DNA of 64,000 nucleotides from Streptomyces sp. SCSIO 75703 (GTDB lineage Bacteria > Actinomycetota > Actinomycetes > Streptomycetales > Streptomycetaceae): positions 5,456,001 to 5,520,000 of the forward strand of contig NZ_CP144555.1 in NCBI RefSeq assembly GCF_036607905.1, given 5' to 3'. The translations under genes were made by a program, and so were the position numbers. Of this stretch, positions 59,470 through 64,000 are shown one piece after another. Under the pieces are notes generated by a model, which saw only the letters and a program-made list of their open reading frames with translations, was not told where the DNA came from and ran no database searches. Numbering within the stretch: position 1 is the first letter of the stretch; each line of letters starts with the position of its first letter.

Positions 59470-60795
59470 GTGAGCGAGAAGGGCACGGCCGACAGCGCCA
59501 CCGGCGAGGACGAGGTCGTCGACCTCTGCCGCGAGCTGATCCGGATCGACACCAGCAACTACGGCGACCACTCGGGGCCCGGCGAGCGCAAGGCGGCCGA
59601 GTACGTCGCCGAGAAGCTCGCCGAGGTGGGTCTCGAACCGCGGATCTTCGAGTCCCACCCGGGCCGGGCCTCCACCGTGGCCCGCATCGAGGGCGAGGAC
59701 CCCTCGCGGCCCGCGCTGCTCATCCACGGCCACACCGACGTCGTCCCGGCCAACGCCGACGACTGGACCCACCACCCCTTCTCCGGCGAGATCGCCGACG
59801 GGTGCGTGTGGGGGCGCGGCGCCGTCGACATGAAGGACATGGACGCGATGACCCTCGCGGTCGTCCGCGAGCGGATGCGCACCGGGCGCAAGCCGCCCCG
59901 CGACATCGTCCTGGCCTTCCTCGCGGACGAGGAGGCGGGCGGGACGTACGGCGCCAAGCACCTCGTCCGGCACCACCCCGAGCTGTTCGAGGGCGTCACC
60001 GAGGCGATCGGCGAGGTCGGCGGCTTCTCCTTCACGGTCAACGAGAAGCTGCGCCTCTACCTCGTGGAGACCGCCGAGAAGGGCATGCACTGGATGCGGC
60101 TGACCGTCGACGGCACGGCCGGCCACGGCTCGATGACCAACGACGACAACGCCATCACCGAACTGTGCGACGCCGTCGCCCGGCTCGGCCGGCACCAGTG
60201 GCCGGTCCGTGTCACCAAGACCGTGCGGGCCTTCCTCGACGAGCTGTCCGACGCGCTCGGCACCGAACTCGACCCCGAGAACATGGAGGAGACCCTCGCC
60301 AAGCTGGGCGGCATCGCCCGCATGATCGGCACGACCCTGCGCAACTCGGCCGCGCCCACCATGCTCGGCGCCGGCTACAAGGTCAACGTCATCCCCGGCC
60401 AGGCCGTCGCCCACGTCGACGGGCGCTTCCTGCCGGGGTACGAGGAGGAGTTCCTCGCCGACCTCGACCGCATCCTCGGCCCGCGGGTCCGGCGCGAGGA
60501 CGTGCACGCCGACAAGGCGCTGGAGACCGACTTCGACGGCCGGCTCGTCGACGCCATGCAGACCGCGCTGAGCGCCGAGGACCCCATCGCGCGGGCGGTG
60601 CCCTACATGCTCTCCGGCGGCACCGACGCCAAGTCCTTCGACGACCTGGGCATCCGCTGCTTCGGCTTCGCACCGCTGAAGCTGCCGCCCGAGCTGGACT
60701 TCGCGGGCATGTTCCACGGGGTGGACGAACGCGTCCCGGTGGACGGACTCAAGTTCGGTGTGCGGGTGCTCGACCGCTTCCTCGACGCCTCGTGA
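59470..60795 (+). CDS. M20-family metallopeptidase
   Basis: 441 residues, GTG start after GGGAGGAAG; a longer frame open from 59287 has no supporting ribosome site. Di-zinc site motifs: LIHGHTDVVPA (first His and Asp), GRGAVDMKDM (bridging Asp), FLADEEAGG (catalytic and metal Glu) and the C-terminal GMFHGVDERVPVDGLKFG. The dimerisation domain (MRLTVDGTAGHGS) lies between. It hydrolyses short peptides or N-acyl amino acids in the cytoplasm. It ends 156 bp before the chaplin genes, and this proximity is conserved in S. coelicolor (SCO1676, from memory). Confidence 0.9.
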   Translation: MSEKGTADSATGEDEVVDLCRELIRIDTSNYGDHSGPGERKAAEYVAEKLAEVGLEPRIFESHPGRASTVARIEGEDPSRPALLIHGHTDVVPANADDWTHHPFSGEIADGCVWGRGAVDMKDMDAMTLAVVRERMRTGRKPPRDIVLAFLADEEAGGTYGAKHLVRHHPELFEGVTEAIGEVGGFSFTVNEKLRLYLVETAEKGMHWMRLTVDGTAGHGSMTNDDNAITELCDAVARLGRHQWPVRVTKTVRAFLDELSDALGTELDPENMEETLAKLGGIARMIGTTLRNSAAPTMLGAGYKVNVIPGQAVAHVDGRFLPGYEEEFLADLDRILGPRVRREDVHADKALETDFDGRLVDAMQTALSAEDPIARAVPYMLSGGTDAKSFDDLGIRCFGFAPLKLPPELDFAGMFHGVDERVPVDGLKFGVRVLDRFLDAS

Positions 60796-60872
60796 CCACG
60801 CCCGCGTACACCCGTCCGTATTCGTCCGGGTGTGCGGTGACCGACCGGGACGGGTGAATGCGCTCATAAGCT

Positions 60873-60900
60873 CGTAGCCTCATTACTCCCTCCTCGTTAC
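60873..60900 (+). promoter_or_regulatory. candidate sigma-BldN promoter of chpH
   Basis: CGTAGC-N16-CGTTAC resembles the BldN consensus CGTAAC-N16-CGTTGA: five of six bases in the -35, four of six in the -10, and exact spacing. It is 51 bases before the chpH start. Confidence 0.55.
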
Positions 60901-60905
60901 ACGGG

Positions 60906-60931
60906 GTGCGATCGGCAAGTGGGGATCGCAC
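60906..60931 (+). promoter_or_regulatory. stem-loop in the chpH 5' leader
   Basis: GTGCGATC and GATCGCAC form a perfect 8-bp stem with a 10-base loop, ending 11 bases before the AGGAGG ribosome site. It could affect mRNA stability or translation. Confidence 0.5.
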
Positions 60932-60951
60932 GTTGCTAACTAGGAGGAACA

Positions 60952-61185
60952 ATGATCAAGAAGGTCGTCGCCGTCGCGGCTGCCACCGGTGGGCTGGTTC
61001 TCGCGGGCGCGGGCCTCGCCGCCGCCGACTCGGGTGCCCAGGGTGCCGCCGTGCACTCGCCGGGCGTCCTGTCCGGCAACGTCGTGCAGGTTCCCGTGCA
61101 CGTCCCGGTGAACGTCTGCGGCAACACGGTCTCCGTGATCGGCCTGCTGAACCCGGCCTTCGGCAACGTCTGCATCAACAAGTGA
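60952..61185 (+). CDS. chpH: short chaplin ChpH
   Basis: 77 residues; ATG after AGGAGGAAC. Signal peptide (cleavage after GLAAA, near residue 25) and one chaplin domain: HSPGVLSGNVVQVPVHVPVN, with Cys56 and Cys74 forming the conserved disulfide, and the alternating hydrophobic segment VSVIGLLNPAFGN. Short chaplins are secreted and self-assemble into amyloid-like fibres at air-water interfaces, making aerial hyphae hydrophobic. ChpH is one of the main ones. It has its own terminator, so it is separate from chpC. Confidence 0.95.
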   Translation: MIKKVVAVAAATGGLVLAGAGLAAADSGAQGAAVHSPGVLSGNVVQVPVHVPVNVCGNTVSVIGLLNPAFGNVCINK

Positions 61186-61214
61186 CGTTGCGCCTCGTCC
61201 CCTGAGGACTGAGC

Positions 61215-61257
61215 CGCTCGGCCCCGGGGCGCGCACCACGCGCTCCGGGGCCGAGCG
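61215..61257 (+). terminator. terminator between chpH and chpC
   Basis: CGCTCGGCCCCGG and CCGGGGCCGAGCG, a perfect 13-bp stem with an inner GCGCG/CGCGC extension. Confidence 0.85.
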
Positions 61258-61293
61258 CTCGGGGGGTGGAGGCCGGAGGGCTCCAGTGTTTTT

Positions 61294-61317
61294 CGGGACA
61301 ACGGGACTACGGGACTA
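61294..61317 (+). repeat. three 8-bp tandem repeats in the chpC leader
   Basis: CGGGACAA, CGGGACTA, CGGGACTA are contiguous, 22 bases before the chpC start. Confidence 0.7.
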
Positions 61318-61338
61318 GGGCAAGGCAGGTTTCACGAA

Positions 61339-62148
61339 ATGCGACAGGTCACCCGCAAGGGCCTGATGACGATGGCGGCCGCCACCGGCGTGATCGCCGC
61401 CGCGGGCGGAGTCGCCCACGCCGACTCCGGGGCGTACGGGGCGAGTTCGGGTTCGCCCGGCGTGCTGTCCGGCAACACGGTGCAGGTGCCGGTGCACGTC
61501 CCGGTCAACCTGTGCGGCAACACGATCAGCGTCGTCGGCCTCCTCAACCCGGCGATGGGCAACGCCTGTGCCAACCAGGGCGGCGGCGCCGGCGCCGGCC
61601 AGGGCGGTGCGCAGGCCGGCGGCCACACCACCGGATCGCCGGGCGTCGCCTCCGGCAACCAGGTCCAGGTGCCGGTCGACGTGCCGGTCAACGTATGCGG
61701 CAACAGCGTCGACGTCGTCGGCGTCCTCAACCCGGCCGCGGGCAACGGCTGCGCCAACGGCGGCGACCACGGGACGCCTCCGGGCGAGCCGGGCGAGCCC
61801 GGCATCCCTGGTGAGCCGGGGGAGCCCGGGGAGCCGGGGACTCCTGGTGAACCCGGTGAGCCCGGTGAACCGGGCACCCCCGGTGAGCCCGGCACCCCTG
61901 GTGAGCCCGGTGAGCCCGGTACTCCGGGGAACCCCGGTGAGCCCGGCACCCCCGGCGAGCCGCGTGACCCCGGCACCCCGGGTGAGCCCCGGACCCCGGA
62001 CACCCCCGCGACCGGCGTCAGCCACCCGCGGACCGCGCAGCTCGCCGCGACCGGCAGCGAACTCCCGCTCGGCCTCGTGCTGCCGGCCGGCGCCGGCGCG
62101 CTCCTCGCGGGCGCCGTGCTCTACCGCAAGGCGCGCACCGCCGCCTGA
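61339..62148 (+). CDS. chpC: long chaplin with collagen-like stalk and sortase signal (ChpC-like)
   Basis: 269 residues. Signal peptide to about residue 28. Two chaplin domains: about 38-80 (Cys59, Cys77) and 98-140 (Cys120, Cys138), each with the SGNxVQVPVxVPVN core. Residues 149-208 are 20 uninterrupted Gly-X-Pro triplets (GEP, GTP, one GIP, one GNP), a collagen-like stretch. The sorting signal LAATG (235-239), a hydrophobic helix and YRKARTAA follow, so class E sortase should attach it to peptidoglycan and let it anchor the short chaplins. The weak ribosome site (AGG, nine bases before ATG) is unusual beside chpH. Confidence 0.93.
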   Translation: MRQVTRKGLMTMAAATGVIAAAGGVAHADSGAYGASSGSPGVLSGNTVQVPVHVPVNLCGNTISVVGLLNPAMGNACANQGGGAGAGQGGAQAGGHTTGSPGVASGNQVQVPVDVPVNVCGNSVDVVGVLNPAAGNGCANGGDHGTPPGEPGEPGIPGEPGEPGEPGTPGEPGEPGEPGTPGEPGTPGEPGEPGTPGNPGEPGTPGEPRDPGTPGEPRTPDTPATGVSHPRTAQLAATGSELPLGLVLPAGAGALLAGAVLYRKARTAA

Positions 62149-62190
62149 GGCGCGCGCCCCGGCGCCACCCGACGCGCACGCGCCACCACA

Positions 62191-62227
62191 CACGGAGCGG
62201 GCCCCGCACGCGCGGGACCCGCTCCGT
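62191..62227 (+). terminator. terminator after chpC
   Basis: CACGGAGCGGG pairs with CCCGCTCCGTG; the stem continues for five more pairs after one mismatch. Confidence 0.8.
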
Positions 62228-62266
62228 GATGTCTCCCGGCCACGGAGGGCCGGGCTCGCCCCGGTC

Positions 62267-62455
62267 TCACCAGGTGGCACGGACCTGGCGGATGATCCGC
62301 CGACGCAGCCGCACCCTGCGGCTCCCGTCGCGCAGCAGGGTCAGGCGGTACAGCTCCCAGTGTCCGTACTCCGCGTGGTCCGTCAGCAGGCGTGCGGCCT
62401 CCTTGCGGGAGACCGCACGCGGTAGGTACACATCGACAAATTCGTATTCCGGCAT
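62267..62455 (-). CDS. DUF5703 family small protein
   Basis: 62 residues: MPEYEFVDVYLPRAVSRKEA, TDHAEYGHWELYRLTLL, then a basic RRVRLRRRIIRQVRATW end. This matches the actinobacterial DUF5703 family almost over its whole length. The family is very conserved and small, of unknown function; the strongly basic C-terminus suggests nucleic-acid contact. Divergent from the acidic-protein gene with a 47-bp gap. Confidence 0.82.
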   Translation of the reverse strand: MPEYEFVDVYLPRAVSRKEAARLLTDHAEYGHWELYRLTLLRDGSRRVRLRRRIIRQVRATW

Positions 62456-62502
62456 CGCATCTATTGTGCGGTCTGGGGCCCGGTACGGATAGCGTCTGCA
62501 CT

Positions 62503-63324
62503 ATGTCTGATGCTGCGCAGCCCACCGCTGCCGAGGTACGCGCCGCCGCCGAGGCCGTCAAGACCGCGCTCGACCGCCACCTGGCGGCGGTCGAGCGCCG
62601 GTCGCGGGAGGACGACCCGGCCGTCTTCGAGGCGTTCAACCTGCTGGCCGCGGCGGCAGAGGCGTACGACGAACTGCTGTACGACCGTTACGACGAGGTC
62701 ACCCCCTTCGAGATCCCCGGCGGGGACGACACCCTGCCCCCCTACACGGGGCCCGAGGAGCCGAACGCGCTGAGCGTGCTGATCCGCCGGGACTACGCCG
62801 TCGTGGAGCCACAGCGGCTGATGGCCCAGGCCCGCTGGGTCGAGGCGGCGGACGACGACCAGGCTCACCCGGAGGCCGCCGAGACCGTGCACGGGGCGCT
62901 CGGCATCCTCTTCGGCGAGTTCGAGGCCGACGAGATCGCTTCCCGGCACAAGGAGTTCGGACTGGAGGAGGGCGATTCGACCCTCTGGGTCACGGCCGCC
63001 GACGAGGCGGCCGAACCCGGCGAATGGCTGGAGGCACCCTTCGAGGACGTCGACCCGCAGCGGGTCGTCTGCCGCTTCGACGTCAGCGCCGTCTTCGACG
63101 ACGAGGACGACGACTTCCACGGCTACGAGGACGACGAAGACGACCACGACGGCGGGGACGACGAGGGAGACGAGGCCGACGGGGCGGGCGAGGACGACGA
63201 CGCGGACGACGTGGTCGACGCCGCGGAGGGCCTCACGGTGGACGACGACATCGAGGACGCCGACATGGAAGAGGTGGAGCGGGACGGCGACGGGGAGCCG
63301 GAGCCGCTCGACGCCGGGCGCTGA
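62503..63324 (+). CDS. conserved hypothetical protein with very acidic tail
   Basis: 273 residues. The N-terminal 190 residues look folded (AVKTALDRHLAAVERRSRED, FEAFNLLAAAAEAYDELLYD, LSVLIRRDYAVVEPQRLMAQ, ETVHGALGILFGEFEADEIA). From about 200 the sequence is dominated by Asp and Glu (DDEDDDFHGYEDDEDDHDGG and further). No membrane helix. The promoter is probably the TACGGATAGCGT region 10-20 bases before the ATG, so the leader is very short. Function unknown; acidic tails often compete for nucleic-acid-binding surfaces. Confidence 0.75.
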   Translation: MSDAAQPTAAEVRAAAEAVKTALDRHLAAVERRSREDDPAVFEAFNLLAAAAEAYDELLYDRYDEVTPFEIPGGDDTLPPYTGPEEPNALSVLIRRDYAVVEPQRLMAQARWVEAADDDQAHPEAAETVHGALGILFGEFEADEIASRHKEFGLEEGDSTLWVTAADEAAEPGEWLEAPFEDVDPQRVVCRFDVSAVFDDEDDDFHGYEDDEDDHDGGDDEGDEADGAGEDDDADDVVDAAEGLTVDDDIEDADMEEVERDGDGEPEPLDAGR

Positions 63325-63343
63325 GCCCGGCACGGGGCAGCGC

Positions 63344-63390
63344 CGCCGGTGGCGGTCGTGGAGGGGTGCCCTCCACGACCGCCACCGGCG
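63344..63390. terminator. long terminator between acidic-protein and helicase genes
   Basis: A perfect 21-bp stem with a GGTGC loop (arms 63344-63364 and 63370-63390) followed by TTTCTC; serves the two convergent genes. Confidence 0.9.
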
Positions 63391-63394
63391 TTTC

Positions 63395-63434
63395 TCAGCC
63401 GTTCTCCGGGTCCTTCAGCCGTTTTCCGGGTCCT
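63395..63434. repeat. 20-bp tandem duplication at the helicase 3' end
   Basis: TCAGCCGTTCTCCGGGTCCT (63395) and TCAGCCGTTTTCCGGGTCCT (63415) are contiguous and differ by one base. The second contains the gene's stop codon, the first an extra copy. Confidence 0.8.
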
Positions 63435-64000
63435 GCGGTGCGAGGAGCACCGGCAGCCGGGTGGTCCGCGGCTTCTCCGGCACCTCCGCGACCGCCCGGG
63501 GCAGCGCCTGCTCCACGCCGTGCACCACGGAGAGGTGGCGCCCGGCCCGGCCGAAGGCCGTGTACACCCAGGGCCGGCTGAGGGACCGCGCCGCGTCGCC
63601 GGGCAGGACCACGACCACCGCGGGCCACCGCCCGCCCGCCGCCTGCCGCGCGGTCAGCGCCCAGCCGTGCCGCACCGACCGCTCCACCCGCTCCCGCGGT
63701 ACGACCACGCTCCGGCCCGCGCAGGACAGGTGCAGCCCGTCGGCGTCGCCCTTGACCACCCGGCCGGGCACCGCGCGGCCCGGGGCAGGGGAGTGGACGA
63801 CGCGGTCACCGGGGTCGAAGCCGCCGAACCGGCCGGGCCCCGGGTTCAGCCGTTCCTTCAGGGCCGCGTTGAGCGCCCGGGTGCCGGCGGCGCCGCCGTG
63901 CCCCGGCGTGATCACCTGGGTCTCCTCGGCGGCCAGGCCGAGGGCGCGGGGCACCGAGTCCGCGACGATCTGCACCGTGCGGTGCACGGCCTCGCCCGCG
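63415..64000 (-). CDS. RecD-like DNA helicase, C-terminal part
   Basis: The gene continues past the window edge. The 195 visible residues are the C-terminal part of a RecD2-type superfamily 1 helicase: QVITPGHGGAAGTRALNAAL, a small SH3-like insert (GRVVKGDADGLHLSCAGRSV), then HGWALTARQAAGGRWPAVVV and RPWVYTAFGRAGRHLSVVHG, which correspond to the conserved helicase motifs V and VI (UvrD_C_2). Motif VI usually shows a YTAxTRA pattern; here YTAFGRA. It unwinds DNA with ATP. The N-terminal nucleotide-binding part is not visible, so intactness cannot be judged. Confidence 0.75.
   Translation of the reverse strand, partial: AGEAVHRTVQIVADSVPRALGLAAEETQVITPGHGGAAGTRALNAALKERLNPGPGRFGGFDPGDRVVHSPAPGRAVPGRVVKGDADGLHLSCAGRSVVVPRERVERSVRHGWALTARQAAGGRWPAVVVVLPGDAARSLSRPWVYTAFGRAGRHLSVVHGVEQALPRAVAEVPEKPRTTRLPVLLAPQDPENG

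Overview
The window is high-GC DNA with dense short-gap operons, GTG/TTG starts and purine-rich ribosome sites. Chaplin genes, a SepF paralogue, streptogrisin proteases and SoxR identify a Streptomyces chromosome. From memory, the gene order matches the S. coelicolor SCO1750 to SCO1670 neighbourhood read backwards (sepF2, dnaE2, SGNH lipase, hmgA, citrate carrier, soxR, gluconate genes, chpH, chpC). I see no integrase, transposase, phage gene, CRISPR array or biosynthetic cluster, so this looks like core chromosome with a few accessory insertions.

Layout. 1-3.7 kb: end of a glutaryl-CoA dehydrogenase, a SepF paralogue, a cysteine-rich DUF5685 protein and a DUF1684 protein. 3.8-6.4 kb: two adjacent secreted streptogrisin proteases (B-like and D-like). 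6.6-12.4 kb: a membrane protein divergent from a LexA-boxed dnaE2 / ImuB-like pair. 12.6-17.7 kb: secreted lipase, sortase-anchored lytic polysaccharide monooxygenase, a 45-residue gene and a LamG protein. 17.7-25.3 kb: DUF402, GntR, DUF72 and AAA+ genes, a translationally coupled glycosyltransferase/glycosyltransferase/deacetylase operon and an SGNH lipase. 25.5-27.4 kb: ECF sigma factor with its RskA-type anti-sigma factor. 27.7-31.0 kb: homogentisate dioxygenase followed by a GntR regulator and a stand-alone type ISP specificity domain. 31.1-37.5 kb: lipoprotein, TetR, citrate carrier plus MFS, EamA and YceI. 37.8-42.1 kb: acyl-CoA dehydrogenase with divergent TetR, then TetR / MaoC / SoxR. 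43.2-47.4 kb: penicillin acylase and NamZ-type muramidase. 47.6-51.5 kb: SDR, TetR, ACAD10/11-like dehydrogenase and APH-like kinase. 51.6-55.8 kb: His-rich protein, two DUF202 proteins, NUDIX, EamA and a TPR-like protein. 55.8-58.7 kb: gluconate permease, gluconokinase and repressor. 58.7-64 kb: YchJ, tRNA-Leu(GAG), M20 peptidase, chaplins ChpH and ChpC, DUF5703, an acidic protein and a cut RecD-like helicase.

How the genes work together. Three themes recur. The first is secretion and cell surface: proteases, lipases, LPMO, penicillin acylase, muramidase and chaplins. The second is acyl-CoA and carboxylate catabolism under local TetR/GntR control: three acyl-CoA dehydrogenases, MaoC, hmgA, citrate and gluconate. 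The third is stress response: the LexA-linked mutasome, SoxR and the ECF pair. Several regulators have readable operator-like dyads beside them. The most interesting candidates are the kinase plus ACAD10/11-like pair, which may be a 4-hydroxyacyl-CoA pathway bracketed by matching operator boxes, the orphan type ISP specificity domain in the hmgA operon, the dead-site ImuB-like partner of dnaE2, and the chaplin carrying a collagen-like stalk.
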